Assembly (NCBI GenBank): GCA_036848175.1
Contig: DAIUKO010000003.1
Coordinates: 17,670-81,669 of the forward strand
Origin: QHWF01 sp036848175
GTDB taxonomy: Bacteria; Acidobacteriota; Vicinamibacteria; Vicinamibacterales; CAVVIG01
DNA: 64,000 nucleotides
Reading direction: 5' to 3'
Position numbers and translations under genes: made by a program. The notes below the pieces were generated by a model that was given only the letters and a program-made list of their open reading frames with translations, was not told the origin of the DNA and searched no databases. Numbering within the stretch: position 1 is the stretch's first letter; the number at the start of each line of letters is the position of its first letter. This document shows positions 23,729 to 32,702 of the stretch, one piece after another.

Positions 23729-26428
23729 ATGTCGATCGTCACCTGGCTGAAGGGGCTGATGCGGCGGAAGCGGCGACGTCTCGACGATGAGGACTTCCAG
23801 GAAGAAATCCGCGCGCATCTGGCGATCGCCGCCGACGAGCGGATGGCCGACGGCGCCGACCGGCGAACGGCGGAGCTCGCGTCGCTGAAGGAGTTCGGCA
23901 ACGTGACGCTGACGACGGAAGCGGCGCGGCGCGTCTGGACGCCGTGGTGGATCGACGCCTTGCACGATCAACTGAGCGACGTCCGCTACGCGATTCGCGC
24001 GCTTCGGAAGAACCCGGTCTTCTCATTCACCGTCATCGGCGTGCTCACGCTCGGGATCGGTTTGAACGCCGCCGTTTTCACGATGCTGAAGAGCATCGCG
24101 CTCAGCCCCATCGCCGGCGTCGACGGATCGGCCCGGCTGCCGGTGATGTTCCGCGAGACGAGCGCGGGACGGCAGCTTCCCGTGTCGTATGCCGACTACC
24201 AATACCTCCGCGATCACGACCGCGCGTTCTCGGGGCTCTTCGGCTCCAGTGTCGCCACGGTCAACCTCGGCAAAGGCCGAGGCGCGCGCCAGATCTGGAG
24301 CGAGATCGTCACCGGCAACTATTTTCAGATTCTCGGCGTTCGCGCCGAGCGCGGCCGCACGCTCCTGCCATCGGACGAGGTCGCTCCGGGACGTCATCCG
24401 GTCATCGTCATCAGCGATGGTCTGTGGCGGCGGGACTTCGCGAGCGATCCGAATATCGTCGGCAAGACGATCGACGTCAACAACTACCCGTTGACCATCG
24501 TCGGTGTGGCTGATTCCACGTTCCACGGCACGACGGTCGTGTACGACGTCGAAGCGTACGTTCCGGTGATGATGGCGCCGCAGCTCGGCTTCAGTTTTGG
24601 CAGCCGGGAGACCACGCCGTCAGGCATTCTCTCGGACCGCCGCGCGGCATTCTTTTTCCCGCAAGGCTACCTGCGGCCGGGCACCACGCTCGCGAGCGCC
24701 GCTGCCCAGGCCGACGCGCTCTGGGCGACGTTGTCGCGCGAGCGGCCGCTCGCGGACGCCGCAGAGCGGCTCAGAGTCGTGCCGTTCTGGCAAACACCGG
24801 GCGGCGCGCCGTCGATCGTGTTGCCGACGCTCGGCGTGCTCAGCGCGATGGGTCTGCTGGTCCTGATGATGGCGTGCGCCAACATCGCCGGGCTCGTCCT
24901 GGTACGGGCGTTGTCGCGGCGCGGCGAAATCGCAGTGCGCATGGCGCTCGGCGCGACGCGCACTCGGATCGTACGCCTGTTGATTGTCGAGAACCTCGTC
25001 CTCGCCGTGCCCGGCGCCTTGGTCGGCGTGCTGCTCGCGCAATACGGCATCCCGCTGCTCGTCGGGTACGCCGAGGAGCTCGCGGCGCCGCAGCGTGTCT
25101 TCTTCAATATCGGCGTCGACGGCCTCGTCATCGGGTTCGCGGTACTGGTCGCATGCGTGAGCGCGATCGTGTTCGGATTGATCCCGGCGCTTCAGAGCTC
25201 GCGCGTCGATCTGGTGTCGGTCATCAACGAAGATGCGTCACCGCGCGGCGCCGCCCGGGGACGACTGCGCGCGGGCCTCGTGGTCGCGCAGGTGGCGGTA
25301 TCGCTCCTGCTTCTGGTCGGCGCCGGACTGGCGACGCGCAGCGTCGAGGCGGCCCGGCTCGCGAATCCCGGCTTCGACGCCAGCCAGGTGACGTCGATCG
25401 GCGTCGACGTCAAACAGAACGCGTATGACGAATCGCGCGGCCGCGTCTTCTATCGCAAGCTGCTGGACGCGGCGCGTGCCAAGCCGGGCATCGAATCGGC
25501 GACGCTCGCCGCATACACGCCGCTGGGGTTTCTCGATACGCCCGCACGGCGGGTGATCGTCGAGAGCTACGTACCACAGCGAGGTGAGGATCTGGCGTTC
25601 ATGTCGAACACCATCGGGCCGGACTACTTCCGAACGCTTCGGATCAACCTCGCGGCCGGCCGAGGGTTCGAAGACAGAGACGACGAGACGGCGGCACCTG
25701 TGGTGATCGTGAACGACACGTTCGCACAGCGATTCTGGGGAGGCGCGCCGAATGCGCTCGGCAAGCGGATCCGCGTCGCCGACGGTGACTGGCGGACCGT
25801 CATCGGCGTGGCAGCGGATGTGAAGTACTCGCGGATCAACGAGTCGCCGCGTCCGTACTTCTACTTGCCATTCCTGCAGTCGTACCGCTCGGGGATGATC
25901 CTGCACACCCGAGGTACGGGATCCATCGACCGCCTCGTCGACCAGGCGCGTGCGTCCGTGACGGCGCTCGATGCCGATCTGCCGATCCTCTACGCGAGGC
26001 CGATGGCCGAGCAGAAGCGCGGCGCACTGCTGCTCTTCGATTTGACGGCGACGATGCTGTTTATTTTCGGCATCGCCGGCATGGCGCTGGCTGCGCTCGG
26101 CACCTACGGACTGGTGTCCTACATCGTCAAACAGCGCACACACGAAATCGGCATCCGCATGGCCCTCGGCGCGTCCGGCCGGTCCGTCGTGTTCGGCTTT
26201 CTCAAACGAGGCCTGACGCTCGGTGCGATTGGCGCCGCGCTCGGGATGATCGCGGCGCTCGGCGCCAGCAGGCTGCTGGGGAGCATGCTTTTCGGCGTCA
26301 GCGCCACCGACGTCATCTCATTCGCGCGCGCGCTCGCGATCGTCCTGGGCGGCGTGATCGTCGCGACGATCGTGCCCGCCTGGCGCGCGGCACGCACGAA
26401 TCCGCTCAGCGCGCTGCGACATCAATAA
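23729..26428 (+). CDS. MacB/FtsX-type orphan permease with PadR-linked prefix domain
   Basis: 899 residues. Prefix domain at 1-85 (RRRLDDEDFQEEIRAHLAIAADERMADGADRRTAELASLKEFGN), then DVRYAIRALRKNPVFSFTVIGVLTLGIGLNAAVFTMLKSIALS, a MacB-like periplasmic domain, a helix block with MMACANIAGLVLVRALSRRGEIAVRMALGATRTRIVRLL, a second periplasmic domain and a terminal FtsX block ending PAWRAARTNPLSALRHQ. It starts four bases after the PadR stop (AAGGGC before the ATG). The stop overlaps a convergent gene by 7 bases. Substrate unknown. Confidence 0.88.
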   Translation: MSIVTWLKGLMRRKRRRLDDEDFQEEIRAHLAIAADERMADGADRRTAELASLKEFGNVTLTTEAARRVWTPWWIDALHDQLSDVRYAIRALRKNPVFSFTVIGVLTLGIGLNAAVFTMLKSIALSPIAGVDGSARLPVMFRETSAGRQLPVSYADYQYLRDHDRAFSGLFGSSVATVNLGKGRGARQIWSEIVTGNYFQILGVRAERGRTLLPSDEVAPGRHPVIVISDGLWRRDFASDPNIVGKTIDVNNYPLTIVGVADSTFHGTTVVYDVEAYVPVMMAPQLGFSFGSRETTPSGILSDRRAAFFFPQGYLRPGTTLASAAAQADALWATLSRERPLADAAERLRVVPFWQTPGGAPSIVLPTLGVLSAMGLLVLMMACANIAGLVLVRALSRRGEIAVRMALGATRTRIVRLLIVENLVLAVPGALVGVLLAQYGIPLLVGYAEELAAPQRVFFNIGVDGLVIGFAVLVACVSAIVFGLIPALQSSRVDLVSVINEDASPRGAARGRLRAGLVVAQVAVSLLLLVGAGLATRSVEAARLANPGFDASQVTSIGVDVKQNAYDESRGRVFYRKLLDAARAKPGIESATLAAYTPLGFLDTPARRVIVESYVPQRGEDLAFMSNTIGPDYFRTLRINLAAGRGFEDRDDETAAPVVIVNDTFAQRFWGGAPNALGKRIRVADGDWRTVIGVAADVKYSRINESPRPYFYLPFLQSYRSGMILHTRGTGSIDRLVDQARASVTALDADLPILYARPMAEQKRGALLLFDLTATMLFIFGIAGMALAALGTYGLVSYIVKQRTHEIGIRMALGASGRSVVFGFLKRGLTLGAIGAALGMIAALGASRLLGSMLFGVSATDVISFARALAIVLGGVIVATIVPAWRAARTNPLSALRHQ

Positions 26429-27150
26429 TCGACGTCGTTCTCATCGACCGGTCGTTCGTCGATGTGTGAGTAGCGATACGTCATGCGCAGCGCGGACGAC
26501 CCCAGAACTCTGAGGTGCGCGGTCGTCTCGAGCGAGACCGGCATGACCGCTCCGTTGATCAATCGATACGATCGCACGACGTTCACTCGTGTCGTCCACC
26601 ACGACGGATTTCTGGCGAGTCGTCCCTCGACTCGTACGAGATCGCCGTCAGCCGTCAGGAACATCCGGCCGGCGATGAGTGACCGGTCCTGGCGGCGCGG
26701 TTGGAGGCCGACCACTGCCAGCCCCTCGTCGTTGAAGCCTTCCGGCGTGAAGTCGTAGTTGGCCGTCGAAATGGCCACCCGCGCCTCGTCGCGGCGCGCG
26801 ATCAACTGTTGCTCTTCGTCGAGGAGCGAGCGCAAAACGCGGGCGCGGATGTAACGGGAGCCGCCTTCCGCGGTCACTTCGTACTGCAACCCTGACGCGA
26901 TCGTGAAATCGGTCCGGACATCGAGCCAGGCGCGCTGCCCACTGCCGGACGCTTCCAGCCGACGCGACGCGCGGTAGTGGTGCGTGATCGTCGGACGTGC
27001 CAGGAATGTCTGCATCGCCAGCGCCGCACTCGGGTCGACTTCGTCGGCGGCGGAGATGTGCATCGCAAGAGGCGTCACGATCAACGCCGCGGCGACTCCC
27101 AGCTGCGAGACGTGCCAACGCACAACAGGCGCAGCGAACGAAGTGCTCAT
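26422..27150 (-). CDS. secreted protein of unknown function
   Basis: 242 residues. The ATG at 27150 is chosen because GGGAGGGCCCG stands before it and a signal-like stretch follows (VVRWHVSQLGVAAALIVTPLAMHISAADE); the frame extends upstream without such support. The mature part reads like the outer-membrane-lipoprotein carrier type of fold: HHYRASRRLEASGSGQRAWLDVRTDFTIASGLQYEVTAEGGS, RMFLTADGDLVRVEGRLARNPSWWTTRVNVVRSYRLINGAVMPVSLETTA. Such proteins resemble LolA/LolB-like half barrels, but I cannot assign it. It lies 14 bases downstream of the radical SAM gene and is likely cotranscribed. Confidence 0.6.
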   Translation of the reverse strand: MSTSFAAPVVRWHVSQLGVAAALIVTPLAMHISAADEVDPSAALAMQTFLARPTITHHYRASRRLEASGSGQRAWLDVRTDFTIASGLQYEVTAEGGSRYIRARVLRSLLDEEQQLIARRDEARVAISTANYDFTPEGFNDEGLAVVGLQPRRQDRSLIAGRMFLTADGDLVRVEGRLARNPSWWTTRVNVVRSYRLINGAVMPVSLETTAHLRVLGSSALRMTYRYSHIDERPVDENDVDY

Positions 27151-27164
27151 CGGGCCCTCCCGAT

Positions 27165-28709
27165 CTACGACAGCACGCGCAACGCGAACTGTTTGGGCGC
27201 GACTGACGGCGCGGGTTCGGCGAGCTCCGGCATCGGCGCGGCCACGAACAGCCGCCGCGCCATTTTCGCCAGCCATCGCGCGTGGCGAACCGATCGCGCC
27301 ACACGCGCGCTATCGGTGGCGATCCCGGTGTTGGCGTACATTTGCCGGTACAACTTCGAGATCAACAGGAAGGCGATGCGCGCGCGCAGCGAGCTCACAC
27401 ACGAGGACCGGCGCCAGATCGCCGACAGCGTGTAGAACCGATCCCAGACCTCTTGCGTGCCTCGTCTGATCGTCTCCGGCGACATCGTCGGATGGGGGAT
27501 GTACACCTTCGGCCGCAGCGATGCCGGGATCAACCAGTAGCGCGTGAGCGGAATGCCGGCCGAAGTCGAGACGCCGGCTTGCTGTTGTTCCCACCGTGCG
27601 AAATCGATCGTGCCCGGAAACGGCGTGAGCATCACGAACTGCGCGAACGAGACGCCGCTCCGCTGCGCGAGGTCCGCAGTGGCCTCGAACGTCTTGGTGG
27701 TATCAGTCGGCAATCCGAAGATGAACGATCCGAGGACGTGTACTCCCTGCGTCTGAAACGTCTGCAGTCGCTTGACTAGTGACTCGCCGGCATCATTGAA
27801 GTCCTTGTAGACGGCTTTCAGTCCCTCGGGCGTGACCGACTCGACGCCGACGAGCGCGCCGCGGATTCGCGCGCGCCGCATCGCCGCGAGAAACTCGGGA
27901 TCCTCCGCGGCTTCCATGGTGATTTGCGTGAAAAACACCATGTCGTCCGGCAGCCGCTCGAGTTGCGCCATCAGCGCGAACCGCTCTCGTCGCAGCGCCG
28001 TCAATGCCGCCAGCTGCAGCTTGTCGGTGCGGCGTTCCGCCGCGGCGAGGTCCGCGAGCGTCACCGGGTAGAAGTTGTCGTCGGCCAGAAGAATGAAACG
28101 AAAGCCGAGGCGCCGCAGCGCGACGACTTCATGCACCACTTCGGACGCCGGACGCTGTCGCGGTTTCTGTCCGTCGGTTCGCCAGACGGAGCAGAACGAG
28201 CAGTGCTTCGGACAGCCCCGTACCGTTTGAACCGAGCCCCACATGTAGCGGTTCGCCGGCACCAACTCCCATCGTGCGGTCGAAAACGTGTCGCCTTCGA
28301 TGCGACCGCCTTCGTAGAGGGGTGCGGGCGCGCCGACTTCACAGTCGGCGAGCACGCGGGGCCAGATCAGATCGCCGTCGCCGGTGACGACGGCATGCGC
28401 CAGTCCGTGTTCGCGCACTTCCGCGGGGAAGAGCGTGGCGTGGATGCCGCCGAACACGACGAACGCGCCGCGGGCGCGGGCAAGGCTGGCGACGGCATAT
28501 CCGCGAAGCGCGTTCGAGGTGTGAATCCCAATGCCGACGACGTCTCCGGCGCTGACCCCGTTGGCGTCGAATGGTTCCAACGTTTCGTCGACGATGGTCG
28601 GCGTGCCGAAGCGCTCCGGCGTTGCCGCCGCGAGCACGTACAGCCACCGTGGGGTGATGACAGCAGTCCCGAAAGACACGTCGCTCGGATTGACGAGAAA
28701 AATGCGCAC
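27165..28709 (-). CDS. radical SAM protein with N-terminal B12-binding-like domain
   Basis: 514 residues from a GTG. Residues 1-130 resemble the cobalamin-binding Rossmann fold (VVGIGIHTSNALRGYAVASLARARGAFVVFGGIHATLFP) but without the DxHxxG motif that ligates cobalt. The radical SAM cluster site is RGCPKHCSFCSVWR: Cys166, Cys170 and Cys173. Later landmarks are FILLADDNFYP, FFTQITMEAAEDPEFLAAMRRARIRGALVGVES and GSFIFGLPTD. Related enzymes work in hopanoid, tetrapyrrole or lipid biosynthesis; the reaction here is unknown. Follows the BlaR1-like gene by 10 bases. Confidence 0.82.
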   Translation of the reverse strand: MRIFLVNPSDVSFGTAVITPRWLYVLAAATPERFGTPTIVDETLEPFDANGVSAGDVVGIGIHTSNALRGYAVASLARARGAFVVFGGIHATLFPAEVREHGLAHAVVTGDGDLIWPRVLADCEVGAPAPLYEGGRIEGDTFSTARWELVPANRYMWGSVQTVRGCPKHCSFCSVWRTDGQKPRQRPASEVVHEVVALRRLGFRFILLADDNFYPVTLADLAAAERRTDKLQLAALTALRRERFALMAQLERLPDDMVFFTQITMEAAEDPEFLAAMRRARIRGALVGVESVTPEGLKAVYKDFNDAGESLVKRLQTFQTQGVHVLGSFIFGLPTDTTKTFEATADLAQRSGVSFAQFVMLTPFPGTIDFARWEQQQAGVSTSAGIPLTRYWLIPASLRPKVYIPHPTMSPETIRRGTQEVWDRFYTLSAIWRRSSCVSSLRARIAFLLISKLYRQMYANTGIATDSARVARSVRHARWLAKMARRLFVAAPMPELAEPAPSVAPKQFALRVLS

Positions 28710-28719
28710 GTGATTCGCC

Positions 28720-30138
28720 TCAGAAGGAGTCGGCGATCTTCTTGCCGAATCGAGTGAAGAATCCGGCGGTCGCGACGCCGGCGTTCTGCGAGTGACGGCC
28801 GATGGCGACTCCGCCGTCTGCCGCGGCCATCCACGGTGAACGTGGCTTCACCTCAGTACTTTCGGAGACGCCAGGAATGGACGTCGTCCATACAGCCTCG
28901 ACGCGCGAGGTCAGCGGCGCTCGAGGCGGAGTTGGTGGTTCGATTGATCTCGAGATCGTCGCGACGGTATCCGGCAGCTCGACTCTGAGTGTCGTCGAGA
29001 TCTCGGCGCCTGACGGCGCAGCATCGTCGCGCTTCGAAGATCGCACGGCACTCTCTGACGATCGAGAGCGGCCGCGGCTCATCGAACTCAATGCGCGCGT
29101 CGGCTGCGCCGGCGCATCGAGCGGCGTTGACGAATATGCGGCGACGCCGTCCTCGGCCGCGGTCGTCGCGATGGGAACGCTCGATGAAGCGGCGTCGGCC
29201 GATTGCGCGATCTGCACGTTTCCGACGACCAGCGCGAGCGTCGCCAGCGCAACGCCCGCGCAGACGGCAATCGCACCGCCGCTCCGCGCCGACACGCTGC
29301 GATGCATCCCCAGGATCCGGAGGACGCGGCGCCGCAAACCCGACGAAGAAACGGACAGCGCCGGCAACGAAACAACCGGCGTGGTCTGGAACGCGGCGAG
29401 CGTCGCGAGGCAGGTGGCGTATCCCTTCCGAGACCCGGTCAGCGCAACGGACATTTCGTCGCACGCGACTTCACGCTCGAGCTCGAGCCGCCGTTCGAGC
29501 CACCACACCGCGGGATGCCAGCCCGCGACGATGCGCACGAGCCGCTGGGCGAACTGCGCGATATCGTCACGCCGCTGGACGTGCGCCCACTCATGGATGA
29601 CGACGCGATCGAGGTCGGCGTCGGCGAGGCGTTCGAGGAGTGTCGGAGAAAGAGCAATGGTGGGCGACCCACAGCCGAGTACTGCGGCCGAGCGCACGTG
29701 CACCGAGAGCACCAGGTGCGCCCGGCGACCGGTCTCCTTCACACGCGACCAATGATGGAGACGGGCTTCGACGCCCCGAGGACACTCACGGCACTGCCTC
29801 TTCGCCTCGCGAAGCGCTGCGACCGCGGCGCTGAGCCGCCCGGCAGAGAACACCGACCAAAGGATCCACAGGACGATGGCGAGTGGTGTCGATGTCCACC
29901 ACGTCGCCGGCATCGACACGACGGGACCAAGCGCGGCTGACATGTCGTCGAGCGCGGAGACCGGCGACGCGATCGTCCCGATGTATGACGCGGCCGGCAA
30001 AGCCAGCACGAGGACCAGGGCGAGCCCGACGAAACCGTACCGTGCCTGCGTACACGCACGCGGGATCAGCGCGAGCACGGCCTCCGCGGCGAGCGCGACG
30101 ACGATGCCCTGCCACAACCAGTTCAGCATGAGTTCCAC
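28720..30138 (-). CDS. BlaR1/MecR1-type M56 membrane metallopeptidase, without sensor domain
   Basis: 472 residues from GTG with AAAAGGAGG five bases before. Three or four membrane segments in the first 110 residues, then the zinc site VVIHEWAHVQRRDD (HEWAH at 182-186) and the ERE motif at 221-223 (LELEREVACDEMS). A last membrane segment near 285-310 is followed by a Ser/Thr/Pro-rich tail to the end; no penicillin-binding domain follows. In the family, signalling through the peptidase leads to cleavage of the BlaI repressor encoded just upstream (12-base gap). The signal sensed here is unknown. Confidence 0.85.
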   Translation of the reverse strand: MELMLNWLWQGIVVALAAEAVLALIPRACTQARYGFVGLALVLVLALPAASYIGTIASPVSALDDMSAALGPVVSMPATWWTSTPLAIVLWILWSVFSAGRLSAAVAALREAKRQCRECPRGVEARLHHWSRVKETGRRAHLVLSVHVRSAAVLGCGSPTIALSPTLLERLADADLDRVVIHEWAHVQRRDDIAQFAQRLVRIVAGWHPAVWWLERRLELEREVACDEMSVALTGSRKGYATCLATLAAFQTTPVVSLPALSVSSSGLRRRVLRILGMHRSVSARSGGAIAVCAGVALATLALVVGNVQIAQSADAASSSVPIATTAAEDGVAAYSSTPLDAPAQPTRALSSMSRGRSRSSESAVRSSKRDDAAPSGAEISTTLRVELPDTVATISRSIEPPTPPRAPLTSRVEAVWTTSIPGVSESTEVKPRSPWMAAADGGVAIGRHSQNAGVATAGFFTRFGKKIADSF

Positions 30139-30150
30139 GCGCGCCTCCTT

Positions 30151-30537
30151 TTATGCGTCCTCGATGATTTTCTTCAGGCGCTTCAATTCTTCCGCGTCGA
30201 TCTGCCCGTCTTCGAGCACGTTGAGCAGGAGCAGACTGGGCGATCCGTTGAACAGGCGCGTCAGCAGGTGACTGAGCGCGCGGCGGCGGGCCTGGCGCTC
30301 GTCCACGCGCGGGCGATAGATGAACGCCCGGCCCACTTTCTCGTGCGACACGTATCCCTTGGTTTCGAGAATGCGGAGGAGGGTCTGCACGGTGCTGTAG
30401 TGCGCCGCCCGCTTCTTCTCCTTCAGGGCGTCGACGACCTCGGAGACCGTCGCCTGAGTGCGCTGCCAGAGGACGTCCATGAGGGGTGCTTCGGCATCGG
30501 TCAACGCTGGCGATCGGCGGCGGCGGCGGCGTGCCAC
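30151..30537 (-). CDS. BlaI/MecI/CopY-family repressor
   Basis: 128 residues from a GTG preceded by AAAGGAAC. Winged-helix core: LTDAEAPLMDVLWQRTQATVSEVVDALKEKKRAAHYSTVQTLLRILETKGYVSHEKVGRAFIYRP, then the dimerisation helices ending LEDGQIDAEELKRLKKIIEDA, as in BlaI proteins. A basic run of arginines precedes it. It is first in an operon with the M56 peptidase and probably the radical SAM and secreted genes. A perfect palindrome at 30551-30574 over the expected transcription start is the likely operator. Confidence 0.9.
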   Translation of the reverse strand: MARRRRRRSPALTDAEAPLMDVLWQRTQATVSEVVDALKEKKRAAHYSTVQTLLRILETKGYVSHEKVGRAFIYRPRVDERQARRRALSHLLTRLFNGSPSLLLLNVLEDGQIDAEELKRLKKIIEDA

Positions 30538-30550
30538 GGGCGGTTCCTTT

Positions 30551-30624
30551 CATCTCTTAATGTTTTAAGAGATGCGTCGGAGTCTACACGCATCCGTCGA
30601 TTCGATCAATTAAAATTTTAAGAG
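30551..30624 (-). promoter_or_regulatory. blaI promoter and palindromic operator
   Basis: On the reverse strand: -35 TTGATC (30609-30604), 17-base spacer, -10 TAGACT (30586-30581), start of transcription near 30574. The palindrome CATCTCTTAA / TTAAGAGATG (30551-30560 and 30565-30574, 4-base spacer) covers the start point. A second site, TTTTAAGAG at 30616-30624 within the 12-bp palindrome TTAAAATTTTAA (30610-30621), lies just upstream of the -35 and overlaps the stop of the zinc exporter gene. Confidence 0.7.
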
Positions 30625-31607
30625 TTCAGCTGTGACGGCCGGCTGATGGCCAGCAACGGGTCGCGGGCGTGATCGACCTGCAGCGTCGAGTGCTCGATCC
30701 GGAAACGCTGTCGGAGCATCGCTTCGAGCGCGCGCCGGACCGCGTGGCAGTCGACTTTGGGCGCGACCAGCACATGCGCCGTGAGCAGCGGGTGCCCGGG
30801 CGTGAGCTCCCAGAGATGCAGGTCGTGCACCTGGCTCACGTGCTCGGCATGCGCCATCGCCCAGCCAACCTCCTCGGGCGACATGCCCTCCGGCGCACTC
30901 TCGAGCAGCACACGCATCGCCTTGCGCTGGAGCTCGTAGCCGGATCGGAACATCAGAGCGGCGACGACCAGCGACGCGATCGCATCTGCGCGATTGAACC
31001 CGGTGACGATGATCACGATTCCCGCGATCAGCGTGCCGACGAATGCATAGAGGTCGGTGAGGATGTGCTGAAAGCTGCCTTCGATGTTGAGACTCTGGCG
31101 GTTGGCTTTCGCCAGTACCCAGGCCGCCGCGAGATTCACGGCGACGCCCAGGGCCGCGACAATCGTCACCAGCAGACCAGCGACGTCCGGCGGGCTGATC
31201 AGTCGCGAGATCGCCTCATAGGTGACGAGCACGCCGAGCACCAGCAACACCGCGCCGTTGGCCTGGCCACTGAGCACCTCGGCGCGCCGCATCCCATAGG
31301 TGAGGGAACCGCCGGACGGACGCCGCACGAGCCGGATGACGACGAGCGACAAGGCGAGCGCGGCGGCGTCGGTCAGCATGTGCCCGGCATCTGACAGCAG
31401 CGCGAGCGAGTGCGCCACGATCCCGACGACCACTTCGAACGCCATGAAGCCGATGATCAGCACGAGCGCGACGGTGAGGTACCGCCGATCCGCGTCGGCG
31501 CTGAGGGCATGCGAATGTCCTCCGCCGGCATGACCATGGTCGTGACCGTGACTATGGTCGTGGCTGTCACCATGACGATGGTCGTGGTCGATTTCTCGCG
31601 CGCTCAT
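30618..31607 (-). CDS. cation diffusion facilitator (zinc/cobalt/cadmium efflux)
   Basis: 329 residues. The ATG at 31607 is preferred to a GTG six bases upstream because GAGG is placed correctly for it. A His-rich metal-binding N-terminus (HDHRHGDSHDHSHGHDHGH) precedes six membrane segments. Transport-site residues are in SDAGHMLTD and QHILTDLYAFVG (HxxxD), and the C-terminal cytoplasmic domain has VHDLHLWELTPGHPLLTAHV, the usual CDF dimer domain. It works as a proton antiporter that expels Zn, Co or Cd. Transcribed alone; its 3' end touches the upstream blaI operator region. Confidence 0.9.
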   Translation of the reverse strand: MSAREIDHDHRHGDSHDHSHGHDHGHAGGGHSHALSADADRRYLTVALVLIIGFMAFEVVVGIVAHSLALLSDAGHMLTDAAALALSLVVIRLVRRPSGGSLTYGMRRAEVLSGQANGAVLLVLGVLVTYEAISRLISPPDVAGLLVTIVAALGVAVNLAAAWVLAKANRQSLNIEGSFQHILTDLYAFVGTLIAGIVIIVTGFNRADAIASLVVAALMFRSGYELQRKAMRVLLESAPEGMSPEEVGWAMAHAEHVSQVHDLHLWELTPGHPLLTAHVLVAPKVDCHAVRRALEAMLRQRFRIEHSTLQVDHARDPLLAISRPSQLNS

Positions 31608-31729
31608 CCCCACCTCGGCTTTATGTCATCCGTTCCAGGCATCACTCGTGGTACGATTAGTGCGTTCCTTCGACTTTCAGGGACCTGTTCCCGCGCGGCG
31701 AGTCCGTTTCGTCGTCACGGATTCTGTAG

Positions 31730-32665
31730 ATGTGTACAAGATCTCATCAGTTGGCAATTGCGGCGAGTTTTATTGTCATAGCGCTGGCGTCCGCCGGCGC
31801 CCAGGCGCCTGTCGATCGTGCGCCGCAAACCTTTCGCAGCTCGGTCGACCTCGTCACCATCCAGGCATCGGTTCGGGATGTTCGCGGGCGGATTCTTCGC
31901 GGACTCACGCCGACTGACTTCGAGGTTCGGGACAACGGCGAGCTCCGTCGTATCGTCGAGCTTCGTTCCGATCAGCGATCACCGGTGAGCTTCGCCATTC
32001 TCGTCGATATGAGCGGCAGCATGCGGGTCGGGCCGAAGGTCGCGATGGCCCGGCAGGTGTTCGAATCGGTGGTGGCGCAGCTTCGCAGCGGCGAAGACGA
32101 GGCCGCCGTCTTTACCTTCGACTCGTCGATGCACGAACGTCGAGGGTTCACGACCAATATCGAATCACTCAAGGATGCGTTGACCCAGTTCGAGGCGTTC
32201 GGGACGACGTCGCTGTATGACGCGACCGCGACGACGGCTCGCCACCTGGCAGAACGCACCAACACGCATCGAGCCATCATCGTGTTGACGGACGGCGTCG
32301 ACACGAGCAGCCACATGACGGCCGCCCAGGTGTCCGCGGTGGCGAGCGCCATCGACGTCCCCGTCTACGTCGTCGCCACGGTTCCGTTCGTCGACCAGCG
32401 CGTGATGGTCGAAGAGGCGGCGCAGGCTCGATCTCCGGGCGGCGCCGATGTGCGCGATCTCGCTGACTGGACGGGTGGCCAATTGACCTTCGCGAGTACG
32501 TTCGGCGAGGCGAGCAGTGCTGCATCGCGGATCGTCGACGAACTGCGCCAGCAGTACGTGCTCGCGATCGAAGCCGCCGATTCGCGCGAATGGCGACGCC
32601 TCGACGTGCGCGTGAAGAATCCGGCTGCCATTGTCAGGACCCGCAGCGGATACTTCGGCGGGTGA
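31730..32665 (+). CDS. VWA-domain secreted protein (acidobacterial VWFA-related family)
   Basis: 311 residues. N-terminus MCTRSHQLAIAASFIVIALASAGAQ is a signal sequence. A small beta domain (FRSSVDLVTIQASVRDVRGRILRGLTPTDFEVRDNGELRRI) precedes the VWA fold, with the MIDAS motif DMSGSMR (DxSxS) near residue 93, a distal Thr in FGTTSLYDA and Asp in VLTDGVD. Family members are common in Acidobacteria, secreted, of unknown role, presumably metal-dependent adhesion. No clear ribosome site is seen at the ATG; a later start is not supported by the signal peptide. Confidence 0.82.
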   Translation: MCTRSHQLAIAASFIVIALASAGAQAPVDRAPQTFRSSVDLVTIQASVRDVRGRILRGLTPTDFEVRDNGELRRIVELRSDQRSPVSFAILVDMSGSMRVGPKVAMARQVFESVVAQLRSGEDEAAVFTFDSSMHERRGFTTNIESLKDALTQFEAFGTTSLYDATATTARHLAERTNTHRAIIVLTDGVDTSSHMTAAQVSAVASAIDVPVYVVATVPFVDQRVMVEEAAQARSPGGADVRDLADWTGGQLTFASTFGEASSAASRIVDELRQQYVLAIEAADSREWRRLDVRVKNPAAIVRTRSGYFGG

Positions 32666-32702
32666 GGCCGCTACTCCGATCGAAGGGTTCCGCCGCCGAT
32701 AC

